Assembly: GCF_022170785.1 (NCBI RefSeq)
Contig: NZ_CP081870.1
Span: 4,030,001 to 4,094,000 of the forward strand
From: Rossellomorea marisflavi
Lineage (GTDB): Bacteria; Bacillota; Bacilli; Bacillales; Bacillaceae_B
Direction: 5' to 3'
Length of the DNA: 64,000 bases
Part shown: piece by piece, positions 15,670-24,929 of the stretch
How the letters are laid out: every line of letters starts with the position of its first letter
Position numbering within the stretch: the first letter of the stretch is position 1
Position numbers and translations under genes: made by a program
Notes under the pieces: generated by a model
Databases searched by the model: none
Told to the model about the DNA's origin: nothing
The model's input: only the letters and a program-made list of their open reading frames with translations

Positions 15670-16743
15670 CTATTGCTTTCCTTCAATGGTGGAAAGGTCC
15701 ACTTTATACAGTTTGTCATCCTGCTCTCGCGGGATGCCCCTTCCGTCCGTATTATTCGTTGTGAAATAGAGAGTTTCCCCATCTACATGGACATCGCGGA
15801 TCCTTCCAAAGCCATCCAGCAGATCAGTGACCTCTTTGGTGTCCGGGTCGAACTGCTTTATGCTCTGTCCTGCGAGGGTCGCAAACAGCAGCGTCCCTTC
15901 ACTGAAATCGGCTCCCGACGGGGCCCATGATGGCTCACCTGAATGAGCGAGAGGAGGAATGGTCCCTTTCTTTTCTTCGTCACCCGTTACATCCGGCCAG
16001 CCGTAGTTGGCCCCTTTTTCAATCCGATTGACTTCATCATAGCCTTTCGGTCCATGCTCCGTTGCATACAGGGTCTCACCATCCCAGGCCAAGCCCTGGG
16101 GATTCCGATGACCATAACTATACAGATAGCTATCGGAAGGATTGTCGCTCGGAGTGCTTCCGTCGAGATTCATCCTCAAAATTTTCCCACCAAGGTATTC
16201 GGGATCTTGAGCCTTCTCGTCATTTGTGGCATCTCCTGTGGTGATGTAAAGCTTCTCATCCGGTCCTATTTCAAGACGCCCCCCATGATGGAACTGGCCG
16301 CTCGGAATCCGGTCTAAAAGGACGTTTTTCTCGTTCCAGGATTGATCTTGCCTTTCAAGAAGGATGACCCTGTTATAAGGAGTGCCGCTGTCATCATAGG
16401 TGTAATAGGCATATGCTTGCTGATTTTGAGCAAAATCCGGATGAAGGACAAAGCCCAACAGACCTGCTTCAGGGTTGTCCGATAACGGTTTTTCCAAGGA
16501 AACGTCAATCTTATCTTTCTTCCCGTCCCGTACTTCTACGATAGAACCTGTCCTCTCGGTTACATATAGCGTCTCTCCGTCTTGGTCGATGGACCATGGA
16601 ATGGAGAGAGAATCGGCAACGACTTCATATTCAACGCTTGGTTTTTCGACTGATGCATGTTCTTCTTGCTGTTTTTCCTCCTGATCGGCACATCCCGCTA
16701 TCAGGACCAAGCTGAAGATGATCCATATGAATGGATGTTTCAT
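15670..16743 (-). CDS. PQQ-dependent sugar dehydrogenase-like lipoprotein
   Basis: A 357-residue protein of the glucose/sorbosone dehydrogenase beta-propeller family (as E. coli YliI, B. subtilis YvpA-like). The signal peptide ends in the lipobox LIAGC at residues 14-18. Propeller signatures include SIPWSIDQDGE, QFHHGGRLEIGPD, LYITTGDATND and YSYGHRNPQGLAWD with the conserved HRNPQG motif. It would be anchored outside the membrane. Whether it is a true dehydrogenase is uncertain, since bacilli lack PQQ synthesis. Confidence 0.85.
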   Translation of the reverse strand: MKHPFIWIIFSLVLIAGCADQEEKQQEEHASVEKPSVEYEVVADSLSIPWSIDQDGETLYVTERTGSIVEVRDGKKDKIDVSLEKPLSDNPEAGLLGFVLHPDFAQNQQAYAYYTYDDSGTPYNRVILLERQDQSWNEKNVLLDRIPSGQFHHGGRLEIGPDEKLYITTGDATNDEKAQDPEYLGGKILRMNLDGSTPSDNPSDSYLYSYGHRNPQGLAWDGETLYATEHGPKGYDEVNRIEKGANYGWPDVTGDEEKKGTIPPLAHSGEPSWAPSGADFSEGTLLFATLAGQSIKQFDPDTKEVTDLLDGFGRIRDVHVDGETLYFTTNNTDGRGIPREQDDKLYKVDLSTIEGKQ

Positions 16744-16795
16744 GCATTCAGCTCCCTTTATGATTTTTCACCAGTATAGCCTGTTTTTCTTTATT

Positions 16796-17668
16796 TCAGT
16801 CCTCTTCCGACTGCTCCATTGCGTCCAGGATTGCTTTTGCCACACCATCTTCACGGTTAGTAGCCGTCACATGGGAACAGAATTCCTTTACTTCAGGTAG
16901 GCCATTCCCCATGGCGACCGGACGACCTACAACCTTCATCATGGACAGGTCGTTCAAATTATCCCCTATGGCCATGGCGTCTTTTACATTCAACCCTTTT
17001 GATGATAATACTTTTTCAAGGGCTACCCCTTTTTGTGCGTGGATGCTATTGATCTCAAGGTTGTTCTTACCTGAAGAGCTGACGGCAAGATCCTTCAGTT
17101 CTGCCAGAACAGATTGAGCCTGCTGAAGCTTTTCCCGATCTTTGGAGAATACGAGGAATTTGAAGACAAGATGCTCCGAATCTTCGAAAAGGACTTCATA
17201 ATCCTCCACGACGTTGATGCGACCTTCGTCATACCTTTCCTTCGCAGCCTGCCTCACCTGTGCTTCTGATACGTCGGGATTTGAAGTCATGAAGATGTCG
17301 ATGATGAGATCGATCCCCTTCTCATAATCTTCTGTGTATGTACCCTGATTCGTATACACCTCGAAATAGATACCGAGCTCGTTCAGTTCTGCCGCGATTT
17401 GCCTCGAACGATCATCCTCGATGCCCGCCTGATAGACGATTTCCCCATCAGCATCCCGGACTTCGGCTCCATTGGCACAGATGATATCGCAGTCGATCCC
17501 TGCCTCTTTCACAACATAGGAGGCTTCTTCGTAAGAGCGGCCCGTTGCCACAATCACTTCGATTCCAGCTTGTTGGGCTTTCAGGATCGCCTCTTTATTC
17601 CCTTCGCTGATTTCTTGTTTTTCATTCAATAATGTTCCATCCATATCGCTTGCTATGCTTGTAATCAT
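16796..17668 (-). CDS. Cof-type HAD-IIB phosphatase
   Basis: A 290-residue HAD superfamily hydrolase of the Cof/YidA group. Motif I is SDMDGTLLN at residues 7-15, motif II is VATGRSYEEA near 60, and motif III-IV is AMAIGDNLNDLSMMKVVG near 235, with the large type-IIB cap between. Such enzymes remove phosphate from sugar phosphates, FMN or pyridoxal phosphate. The natural substrate cannot be read. It is monocistronic and divergent from the fatty-acid permease gene. Confidence 0.87.
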   Translation of the reverse strand: MITSIASDMDGTLLNEKQEISEGNKEAILKAQQAGIEVIVATGRSYEEASYVVKEAGIDCDIICANGAEVRDADGEIVYQAGIEDDRSRQIAAELNELGIYFEVYTNQGTYTEDYEKGIDLIIDIFMTSNPDVSEAQVRQAAKERYDEGRINVVEDYEVLFEDSEHLVFKFLVFSKDREKLQQAQSVLAELKDLAVSSSGKNNLEINSIHAQKGVALEKVLSSKGLNVKDAMAIGDNLNDLSMMKVVGRPVAMGNGLPEVKEFCSHVTATNREDGVAKAILDAMEQSEED

Positions 17669-17776
17669 TGAGTAGACACCTTTCTTTCAGGAAAATATTC
17701 TTAATTAGGTCATTGTATCATGAACCGCTATCATTTATTAGTTTGCACCACTCTACTTGAAGAAAACCCCTTTAAA

Positions 17777-17790
17777 TGAAAGGGTTTTCA
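17777..17790 (+). promoter_or_regulatory. Candidate cre site before the fatty-acid permease
   Basis: TGAAAGGGTTTTCA differs from the cre consensus TGWAANCGNTNWCA at one position (C7 to G). It is also the right arm of a hairpin (AAAACCCCTTT/AAAGGGTTTT). It lies 63 bases before the start codon, consistent with carbon catabolite control. Confidence 0.4.
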
Positions 17791-17852
17791 AACCTTTTAT
17801 AGAACTAAGTAGGGATATCAATTTTTCACATAGCCTAAAGGAGTGACATTCA

Positions 17853-19166
17853 TTGAAGAAACTCACAGCCCTATCGAACCGAATCATGCAGCGCTACCTA
17901 CCAGATCCGTTCTTATTCGTCATCATCCTTACCCTCTTTGTTTTTGCTTCGGGAATCATTTTTACAAAGAGTTCACCCGTCGACATGGTTCAATATTGGG
18001 GTGAAGGCTTTTGGGGACTTCTTGCCTTTTCCATGCAAATGGTGCTTGTGCTTGTGACAGGGTATGTTCTGGCAAGCAGTCCTTTATTCAAACGACTGCT
18101 GGGCTATCTTGCTTCCCTGGCAAAATCACCTGGGTCGGCCATCATCATCGTTACCCTTGTGTCGCTCGCAGCGAGTTGGATCAACTGGGGGTTCGGTCTC
18201 GTCATCGGTGCCCTATTTGCAAAGGAATTGGCCAAACGGGTCAAAGGAGTTGATTACCGCCTCCTCATTGCGAGTGCCTACTCCGGATTTGTCGTATGGC
18301 ATGGTGGGTTTTCCGGTTCCATCCCTTTATCGATTGCGACAGCGGGACATCCATTCGAAGCCAAGATGGGCGTGATTCCAACAAGTGAAACGATGTTTGC
18401 GGCCTTCAATATCTTTATTGTTGTCGCCCTCTTCATCATTCTTCCTATCGCTAACAGGCTGCTCATGCCCTCAAAGGAGGATACCGTTTCTGTTGATCCA
18501 TCCTTGTTCAATGAATCTGCAGCCAGTGCGGAAGTGGTCGAACCTACTCCCGCTGAACGCCTGGAGAACAGCTCGATCCTTTCGGTCATCATATCCCTAC
18601 TTGGAATAGGATTCATCGTCTACTATTTCATCAATAACGGCTTCGCGTTGAACTTGGATATTGTTAATTTCCTCTTCCTGTTCCTTGGCATCCTCTTCCA
18701 CGGGACCCCGAAAAGCTACCTGAATTCCGTGCAGGAAGCCATCAAAGGGGCAAGCGGCATCGTCATCCAGTTCCCGTTTTACGCGGGGATCATGGGCATG
18801 ATGGGGGCTTCTGGACTTGCTGTCCTCGTTTCTGAGGTTTTTGTTTCCATTGCAAATGAAACAACTTTTTATTTCTTTGCCTTTCTTTCAGCAGGGATTG
18901 TTAATTTCTTCGTCCCGTCTGGTGGAGGCCAGTGGGCCGTACAAGCACCAATCATGCTTGATGCTGCACAGGCCCTCAATGCTTCGATTCCCAAGACGGC
19001 TATGGCTGTGGCGTGGGGCGATGCCTGGACAAACCTCATCCAGCCGTTCTGGGCCTTGCCGGCTCTTGCCATCGCCGGACTTAAAGCGAAGGATATCATG
19101 GGCTTTTGCGTTTTAATCTTGATTGTGAGCGGTGTCGTCATTTCAATCGGACTCCTGATCTTATAA
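17853..19166 (+). CDS. atoE: Short-chain fatty acid transporter (AtoE family)
   Basis: A 437-residue integral membrane protein with about 11 hydrophobic segments. The family signature blocks are visible: RYLPDPFLFVIILTLFVF at the start, LAASWINWGFGLVIGALFA, SAYSGFVVWHGGFSGSIPLS, and FFVPSGGGQWAVQAPIM near residue 355. AtoE moves acetoacetate and short-chain fatty acids into the cell. The start is TTG 17853 after AAAGGAG. It is monocistronic with a terminator. The cre-like site and the 3-hydroxybutyrate module elsewhere in the window fit use of C4 acids. Confidence 0.88.
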   Translation: MKKLTALSNRIMQRYLPDPFLFVIILTLFVFASGIIFTKSSPVDMVQYWGEGFWGLLAFSMQMVLVLVTGYVLASSPLFKRLLGYLASLAKSPGSAIIIVTLVSLAASWINWGFGLVIGALFAKELAKRVKGVDYRLLIASAYSGFVVWHGGFSGSIPLSIATAGHPFEAKMGVIPTSETMFAAFNIFIVVALFIILPIANRLLMPSKEDTVSVDPSLFNESAASAEVVEPTPAERLENSSILSVIISLLGIGFIVYYFINNGFALNLDIVNFLFLFLGILFHGTPKSYLNSVQEAIKGASGIVIQFPFYAGIMGMMGASGLAVLVSEVFVSIANETTFYFFAFLSAGIVNFFVPSGGGQWAVQAPIMLDAAQALNASIPKTAMAVAWGDAWTNLIQPFWALPALAIAGLKAKDIMGFCVLILIVSGVVISIGLLIL

Positions 19167-19176
19167 ATACACACAA

Positions 19177-19209
19177 AAAAGGCTGTTCTCATTTGGTGAG
19201 CAGCCTTTA
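19177..19209. terminator. Terminator between atoE and the sda-like gene
   Basis: AAAGGCTG.TCTCA pairs with TGAG.CAGCCTTT, with A and T runs outside. It can serve both converging genes. Confidence 0.7.
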
Positions 19210-19236
19210 CTTATCATTTACGAGTTTCGGTAAAAA

Positions 19237-19371
19237 TTACATTTCACTCTCTCTTCTTCTCAATAGCTCCACTTCCAGCATCTCGATGAATTCTTCTTCC
19301 AGTCCTTCTTTTTGTGCCATTCGGTGGGCATTGGTTAATTGCTCTTCAGTAAGTAATGTTAGTGATTGCAT
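19237..19371 (-). CDS. sda: Sda-like sporulation checkpoint protein
   Basis: A 44-residue protein on the minus strand, start ATG 19371, six bases after AGGGGTG. The sequence LTEEQLTNAHRMAQKEGLEE, then EFIEMLEVELLRRR, follows the Sda helical-hairpin pattern residue by residue (LSDELL, a middle helix, DFIELIENEIKRR in B. subtilis). Sda binds sporulation kinases and blocks phosphorelay input when replication is disturbed. It is shorter than most gene-calling cut-offs. An orphan sporulation-type kinase gene lies 2.5 kb away. DnaA control of this copy could not be shown. Confidence 0.72.
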   Translation of the reverse strand: MQSLTLLTEEQLTNAHRMAQKEGLEEEFIEMLEVELLRRRESEM

Positions 19372-19751
19372 CTACTACACCCCTGACTAACCTGGTTATG
19401 GGTTCCCTTTACCCCTAATAATCCCCATTAAACCTATTTACCAGAAAAATATAATATATTTCCTTTTACTATTCTTTTTATCGGTTTACGGGAGGACTTT
19501 TGAATGTGTTTTGAAAAAGAGTTGAATTGAAAGAACTATAAGGTAAACTATAGATGCAAGCGCTTACTATATAAAAATAGGGGATTGAGCATAGGATTTC
19601 TTCACAGGTTGTTTATCAGAGAATTTTTTTGGGAAGATAATCAAAGGCATCTATTGTTATCCAGTTTGCAGTAGAGTATGGACAATTAAATATGTATGCA
19701 TTAGAATGAATAATGTTTCATTTTTCGTCATTACTTTTTTGAGGTGAACCT
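19372..19751. other. Intergenic region with candidate cre and promoter for the YjiH-type gene
   Basis: AT-rich region between divergent genes. TGCAAGCGCTTACT at 19555-19568 matches 12 of 14 cre positions with a perfect AAGCGCTT core. It follows a possible promoter, TTGAAT, 16 bases, TAAACT, so it would overlap the transcription start. A perfect DnaA box was not found; TTATCCAGT at about 19657 is the nearest. Confidence 0.4.
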
Positions 19752-21113
19752 ATGAATCCGCAACAACGATTTACACTCGGACAACAGTTACGTTTTATCA
19801 TTCCCTCCTTGCTGGGAATTTTATTATTTATAGTTCCTTTACCGGTCGATGGTGAAGTGACGATCCCGATCGCCGTCCTATCGAATGCACTTCTCGATGC
19901 AATCGGTCCAGTGATTCCCTATGTCATGACGATCCTCATCGCCTTGACGATCATCGGGACGTTCATCACCAAGGCTTTCAAACCGGCGATCATCATGGAC
20001 TCACCGTTTTTCAAAACGCTGTTCAATGTGACGCCCGTCTGGTTCGTGATCAGGATCGTCGGCGGTATCTATGCTGTCATGACCCTTTTCCAGTTAGGGC
20101 CGGAGTGGATATGGTCAGAAAACACAGGGGGGCTGCTCCTGAGCCCGGATGGGCTGATTTCCATCCTGTTCTGCGTCTTTTTATTCGCCGGACTCCTTCT
20201 ACCATTACTCTTGAATTTTGGTCTTCTTGAGTTTTTCGGCTCCATCCTGACGAAGGTCATGAGGCCGATCTTCAATCTGCCTGGCCGCTCCTCCATCGAC
20301 TGTCTGGCTTCATGGCTTGGCGACGGGACCATCGGGGTCCTGCTGACCAGCAAGCAGTACGAGGAGGGCTTTTATACGAAGCGGGAAGCAGCTGTCATCG
20401 GGACGACGTTTTCCGTAGTATCCATCACCTTCTGTCTCGTCGTCATTTCGACGGTCAACCTGAGTGAATTCTTCTTCCCATTCTACCTTACGGTGACGTT
20501 CTCCGGACTCGTCGCGGCAATCATCCTGCCGCGTATCCCTCCTTTGTCCCTCAAGCCTGATACGTATTTCAACGATCAGGAAGGGAAGGATACAGCAGAG
20601 ACCATTCCTGAGGGCTATACCCGTGCAGGCTATGGCTATGAGCAGGCTGTCCTACAGGCAAAGAAGAACAACAGTGTGTCAAAATTCATCACAGATGGCA
20701 TGAAGAATGTATTGGATATGTGGATGGGCGTAGCCCCGATCGTCATGGCCATCGGAACGACGGCACTCATCGTTGCGGAGAACACAAAGTTCTTCGAATG
20801 GATCGGTATCCCCTTCATCCCGGTACTCGATCTCCTTCAGATCCCTGAAGCAGCAGAGGCTTCGAAGACGATCCTGGTCGGATTTGCGGATATGTTCCTT
20901 CCTACGATTTTCGGTGCGGGCATCGAGAGCGATATGACCCGATTCATCATCGCCTGCCTTTCCGTCACACAGCTGATCTACCTATCAGAAGTCGGCGGAC
21001 TCCTCCTCGGATCGAAAATCCCTGTTTCCTTCTGGGATCTTGTGGTCATCTTCCTTCAACGGACGATTTTGACTCTACTCATCATTGTCGGAATTGCCCA
21101 CCTGTTATTCTGA
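19752..21113 (+). CDS. YjiH-family nucleoside-recognition (GATE domain) membrane protein
   Basis: A 453-residue integral membrane protein with about 11 hydrophobic segments. The central PIFNLPGRSSIDCLASWLGDGTIGVLLTSKQYEEGFYTKREA region and the later VLDMWMGVAPIVMAIGTTAL block fit the YjiH/GATE domain family (positions about 175-220 and 320-340). The substrate is unknown; transport is inferred. RBS GAGGTGA precedes ATG 19752. It is monocistronic with a strong terminator. Confidence 0.8.
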   Translation: MNPQQRFTLGQQLRFIIPSLLGILLFIVPLPVDGEVTIPIAVLSNALLDAIGPVIPYVMTILIALTIIGTFITKAFKPAIIMDSPFFKTLFNVTPVWFVIRIVGGIYAVMTLFQLGPEWIWSENTGGLLLSPDGLISILFCVFLFAGLLLPLLLNFGLLEFFGSILTKVMRPIFNLPGRSSIDCLASWLGDGTIGVLLTSKQYEEGFYTKREAAVIGTTFSVVSITFCLVVISTVNLSEFFFPFYLTVTFSGLVAAIILPRIPPLSLKPDTYFNDQEGKDTAETIPEGYTRAGYGYEQAVLQAKKNNSVSKFITDGMKNVLDMWMGVAPIVMAIGTTALIVAENTKFFEWIGIPFIPVLDLLQIPEAAEASKTILVGFADMFLPTIFGAGIESDMTRFIIACLSVTQLIYLSEVGGLLLGSKIPVSFWDLVVIFLQRTILTLLIIVGIAHLLF

Positions 21114-21124
21114 CTTATACGAAA

Positions 21125-21158
21125 GGAGTACCCGGAACGAACCGGGTACTCCTTTTTA
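21125..21158 (+). terminator. Terminator after the YjiH-type gene
   Basis: GGAGTACCCGG and CCGGGTACTCC are perfect arms around AACGAA, followed by T5. Confidence 0.9.
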
Positions 21159-21190
21159 TCATGCGGTGAGTGCCAGTGCACGCGTCTTCC

Positions 21191-21862
21191 TTACGTCACG
21201 CACCATTTGTGATATTGTTCCTGCAGTGCCTCCAGTGTCAGGTCCCCAGTGGAAGCAATCGACCAGTCTGCATTGCTCATGAAGGGATCGCTTCCGACCC
21301 CTACCGTGAACATCCCTGTCTCAAGAAGGCCTCTTAATCCAGCTTCCCCGTCCTCGATCCCGACACACTTCCTTTCTTCGACTCCCAGCACCTCCCGCGC
21401 CTTCAGGAAAATCTCGGGATCGGGCTTCCCCCTGGTAAGGGAAAGTGGATCGATGATGTATTCAAATGCCCAAGAAAGACCGGTTTTCTTCAGTACCTCC
21501 GGTGCGTTCCGGCTGGAAGAGGCAACAGCCATCCGTATTCCATTCTCCCTTAGTTCCTTCAGGAATGATTCCATACCAGGGAGGACTTGATCAGGCGTCA
21601 GGCTGTCCATCAGTTGCAGGTAGTGTCGATTCCTCTCCTCCGCGAGTCGGATTTCCAAGTCCTCTTCAATCTTCCTTCCCGCTTCCTCCCACACGGTTCG
21701 GATGGTCTCCCGCCTGCTGATACCCTTCAGTCGATCATTCTGCTCCCATGTATAGTCGATACCGAATGGAAGAAGGGTATCCCTGGTTGCTTCGTAATAA
21801 AGGGGCATTGTATCCGTCAGGACCCCGTCCATATCGAAAATGACTGCTTCGATCATCTTCAT
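21191..21862 (-). CDS. Beta-phosphoglucomutase-like HAD hydrolase
   Basis: A 223-residue HAD subfamily IA protein, start ATG 21862 after AAAGGAGG. Motif I is FDMDGVLTDT with the two catalytic aspartates, a helical cap carries GISRRETI, motif II is ASSSRNAP, the GKPDPEIF lysine follows, and motif IV is GIEDGEAGLRG. The cap arginine and the GKPDPE/GIED set are the beta-phosphoglucomutase pattern. No maltose or trehalose phosphorylase gene is nearby, so it may be another sugar phosphatase. Confidence 0.75.
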   Translation of the reverse strand: MKMIEAVIFDMDGVLTDTMPLYYEATRDTLLPFGIDYTWEQNDRLKGISRRETIRTVWEEAGRKIEEDLEIRLAEERNRHYLQLMDSLTPDQVLPGMESFLKELRENGIRMAVASSSRNAPEVLKKTGLSWAFEYIIDPLSLTRGKPDPEIFLKAREVLGVEERKCVGIEDGEAGLRGLLETGMFTVGVGSDPFMSNADWSIASTGDLTLEALQEQYHKWCVT

Positions 21863-21898
21863 CGTCAACCTCCTTTAAAAGAATTGAAAAGCCTGCCA

Positions 21899-23164
21899 TC
21901 ATGGTGCTGACGGCAGGCGTGCATGGATGGGGAACCCGATCGTGACACGGGTCCCTTCCCCCAATTCTGATTCGATCTTTAAACTTCCTTTATGACCTTC
22001 GATAATTTTCTGACTGATGGTGAGTCCGAGGCCCATACCTTTTTCCTTGAGGGTGAAAAACGGTTCTCCCAGTCGTTCCAGCCTGTCTGCAGGAATGCCC
22101 GCTCCCTGATCTTGTATGGTGATCAATATTTCTTCTTCCAAGCAGTGGGCTTTGATGCTGATGAGGCCCTCTTCCATGGCCTCGATGGCATTCTTCGTGA
22201 TGTTGATCACGACCTGTATGCATTGGTTCCTGTCCCCGATGATCTCAATCGGCTCCTGGGGCAGGTCCACTTTCAGATTGATCCCTTTCATAAGTGCCTC
22301 ATGTCCCATTACTTTGCCGACGTAGTCCAAAACTTCCCTTATATCGAACGGACGTGATTCCCTCAGATGTGGCTTCGACAAAATGAGTAGCTCTCCGACG
22401 ATCTGATTGATGCGGTCCATCTCGGCACTCATGATGGTTAAGTACCGGTCTGAGACATGTTCGTTCTCCTCCAACAGCTGGATGAATCCCTTGATGCTGG
22501 TCAGGGGGTTTCGGATCTCATGGGCGATGCCTGCGGCAAGCTCTCCCACGACAGACAGCTTTTCATTTCGAAGAAGCATTTCTTCAGCTACCTTTTGCTG
22601 GGTAATATCCCGGCCGATGATGACCAGACCCTTTCTTCCTCCAGTTGAATAAAAGAGCGGGACCTTGATGACATCGAAGGTTTTTTGCTCACCGGAAGGC
22701 AGAACAAAGCTCTCTTCGCAGCGGGTCCCTTCTTCACCCCACGCCCTTTCATCCGATTCGATACAGAAATCGAAGGCGTCCTTGAAGAAAGGAACAAGCT
22801 CTCCCAGCTCCTTGTCGGTCTTTCCGATATAATCGATGCCTTCCAGATTGTAAAGCTCCCTCCCAAACTGGTTGACTTTCATCCATCTTCCTTCCCCATC
22901 CTTGAACGATATAAAATCGGGCAGGGAGTGGAGGAGAGTGGAAAGCTGGTTCTCTTCCTCCAGAAGGGTTTCGTGGGCAGAAGAAAACGTAAGGGCTTTC
23001 TTGATGGACTGATAGAGTAAACCAATACTGATGCACGCAACTGTGGGAATAGCCACCATAAGGGCCACTCCCTCAAGAACAAACACCATGATCATAGCGG
23101 AGAGGAACAGCACCGCTGTCAGGACCAGTCGCATAATGATATAAGATATGTCATGTGAGCGCAC
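21899..23164 (-). CDS. Orphan PAS-domain sensor histidine kinase
   Basis: A 421-residue kinase. Two membrane helices lie at about 10-30 and 34-53. A PAS domain follows (about 75-190, LLHSLPDFISFKDGEGRW to GLVIIGRDITQQK). The H-box has His215 in AGIAHEIRNPLTSIKGFIQL, the form found in sporulation kinases. The N-box is at 321-328 (NITKNAIE), G1 is DQGAGI and G2 is GMGLGL. No response regulator gene is adjacent. The start is GTG 23164 after AAAGGAGAGG. It follows the 515-residue membrane-protein gene by 21 bases, so they are co-expressed. Confidence 0.85.
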   Translation of the reverse strand: MRSHDISYIIMRLVLTAVLFLSAMIMVFVLEGVALMVAIPTVACISIGLLYQSIKKALTFSSAHETLLEEENQLSTLLHSLPDFISFKDGEGRWMKVNQFGRELYNLEGIDYIGKTDKELGELVPFFKDAFDFCIESDERAWGEEGTRCEESFVLPSGEQKTFDVIKVPLFYSTGGRKGLVIIGRDITQQKVAEEMLLRNEKLSVVGELAAGIAHEIRNPLTSIKGFIQLLEENEHVSDRYLTIMSAEMDRINQIVGELLILSKPHLRESRPFDIREVLDYVGKVMGHEALMKGINLKVDLPQEPIEIIGDRNQCIQVVINITKNAIEAMEEGLISIKAHCLEEEILITIQDQGAGIPADRLERLGEPFFTLKEKGMGLGLTISQKIIEGHKGSLKIESELGEGTRVTIGFPIHARLPSAP

Positions 23165-23185
23165 GCGCCTTCCTCTCCTTTTACC

Positions 23186-24733
23186 CTAGAATAGATTGAA
23201 CATATACGGTCCGATAAGTGATATATATAGAAGGATATAGGTTCCCATGAAGTAAAACACTCCGGCAAATGGACCCCACTCCTCATTCCTTCCAAATTTC
23301 CAGACAAGGGCCGTCAGTAAGCTGATTACGATCATCACTGCATAGCCACTTCCACTGAAGCTCAAGAGATCCGGGGCGACCTGGTAATAATAATCCCCCA
23401 TCGCCTTGCCTGTATAGGTGAACGGCATGATCAAAAAGATCAAAATGGTGACATATTCCGCCATGCTGATGCCTTCCCTCTCAAATACATTCGGTTTGAA
23501 GATATTCAAGAGGATCAGGATAAATAAAGAAGGAAGCACCCAATAGAATGAGGTCAGCCCCGTTACCAAACTTGAAAATAGCATAAGAGTCCCATTGAGT
23601 AAAGCTTCTTTTACGGATGCTTTTGTCCAGTGCAGACTCGATTCGATGACCTCGTCATTCTGCGAGGTCCCATATAGTTCATATGTACCACCATTGTAAT
23701 TGAACCAAACCACTTCATTGTCTGATAATGGAAGAGGTGATTGTGTCAAATGTCTCGTGGTGTTTAGGCGCAACGCCTGATAAGAGCCATCTTCAATCGG
23801 AACGGCCTTATATAAGGCGATTGCGTTGAAATCCCCGATCTCCTGCCCCTCAGCAGTAAGCAACAATGTGGCTTCCCCATCGATCTCCGCCAATTGGATA
23901 TCGCCCGGAGACTCCAGATCAAGCCCGTTGTCTGCATTGACGAATCGGACTTTTTCCGCCTTTTGAAGCTCATCCCCCACCTCGTCCACAGGCACCTTGA
24001 CCTTGTATGTCGCCGTAGTCAATTGTCCCTGCGAGCGTGCTGTTTCACTGTAGAATAACGTCAGTTGACCTCCTGTTATTTCATACGTCGCATTTTCAAC
24101 CTGCTTGCTTGAATTCTTCTCCAGAAGCAGGAAAGGAGCACTTACACGTTGCTCTCTATCAATATAGTGAAATTGCACATGCGTATCATCTGCCTTGGTC
24201 TGAACAAGGGAATCCCCATCTTTTCCGATGGTTACTCCATCGATCTCCTGCTTAAATGAATGAATCTTCCCGGCATCCATTGTGAGAGGATCCATTTTGT
24301 AGAGTGTGCCACCCGTCCAATAATACACAGTGCTAGTATTTGTCTCAATGCCTGTGACCCCTTCTGAGAGGACGGAGACCTTCCCGCCTTCATGTGATAG
24401 AAGTTTCGCATCCTCATAGTAGATGACCTTCTTGCCGTCGGTCCAATAAGGGTTGCTACCGGAAACATCGACATCGAGTGCCTGTTTCTCCTCGAGCCGG
24501 AGTCCTTCCTTAACGGTTAGCCCCTGGATCTTCCCTCCACTGGAGATGAAGAGATCCCCGCTTCCATTGAACAATTGCGGTCTGTCCTTAAATGATTGAT
24601 CAAGGTATACCGAACGGCTCCAATCCTTCTGAGGAGGCTCTTTCACCTTCAGTAATTGATGGAGGAACATCCCTCCTATTATGAGGATGACCAATGTCAT
24701 CGGAATACCCCATACCTTCAGCTTTTCTTTCAC
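23186..24733 (-). CDS. Unrecognised membrane protein with large outside domain, kinase partner
   Basis: A 515-residue protein I do not recognise. One helix (about 9-27) is followed by about 350 residues of short beta repeats of the type SGGKIQGLTVKEGLRL, NPYWTDGKKVIYYEDAK and STVYYWTGGTLYKMD, which read like a beta-propeller. Four or more helices complete the C-terminus (about 380-515). The start is GTG 24733 after a GGGGG ribosome site. The long outside domain, membrane bundle and tight spacing to an orphan histidine kinase suggest it is the sensory or accessory half of that kinase system. Confidence 0.7.
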   Translation of the reverse strand: MKEKLKVWGIPMTLVILIIGGMFLHQLLKVKEPPQKDWSRSVYLDQSFKDRPQLFNGSGDLFISSGGKIQGLTVKEGLRLEEKQALDVDVSGSNPYWTDGKKVIYYEDAKLLSHEGGKVSVLSEGVTGIETNTSTVYYWTGGTLYKMDPLTMDAGKIHSFKQEIDGVTIGKDGDSLVQTKADDTHVQFHYIDREQRVSAPFLLLEKNSSKQVENATYEITGGQLTLFYSETARSQGQLTTATYKVKVPVDEVGDELQKAEKVRFVNADNGLDLESPGDIQLAEIDGEATLLLTAEGQEIGDFNAIALYKAVPIEDGSYQALRLNTTRHLTQSPLPLSDNEVVWFNYNGGTYELYGTSQNDEVIESSLHWTKASVKEALLNGTLMLFSSLVTGLTSFYWVLPSLFILILLNIFKPNVFEREGISMAEYVTILIFLIMPFTYTGKAMGDYYYQVAPDLLSFSGSGYAVMIVISLLTALVWKFGRNEEWGPFAGVFYFMGTYILLYISLIGPYMFNLF

Positions 24734-24889
24734 TTTTCATTCCCCCTGCTTTAAAGCATGTTCTCTACTTATACTTCTGAATTTTAGCACAATTAGTGTC
24801 TATATTCACTTATTTTTCCATATTTAGGTATAAAATAGAGAGTAAGGGCTATATTACATATACCACATCTCCTATATTATGTCGAAAAA

Positions 24890-24922
24890 AAAACCGCTCC
24901 CTATTCATATCGGAGCGGTTTT
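24890..24922 (-). terminator. Terminator of the kbl-tdh operon
   Basis: AAAACCGCTCC and GGAGCGGTTTT pair perfectly; on the minus strand a run of nine T follows. Confidence 0.85.
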
Positions 24923-24929
24923 CATTTTC

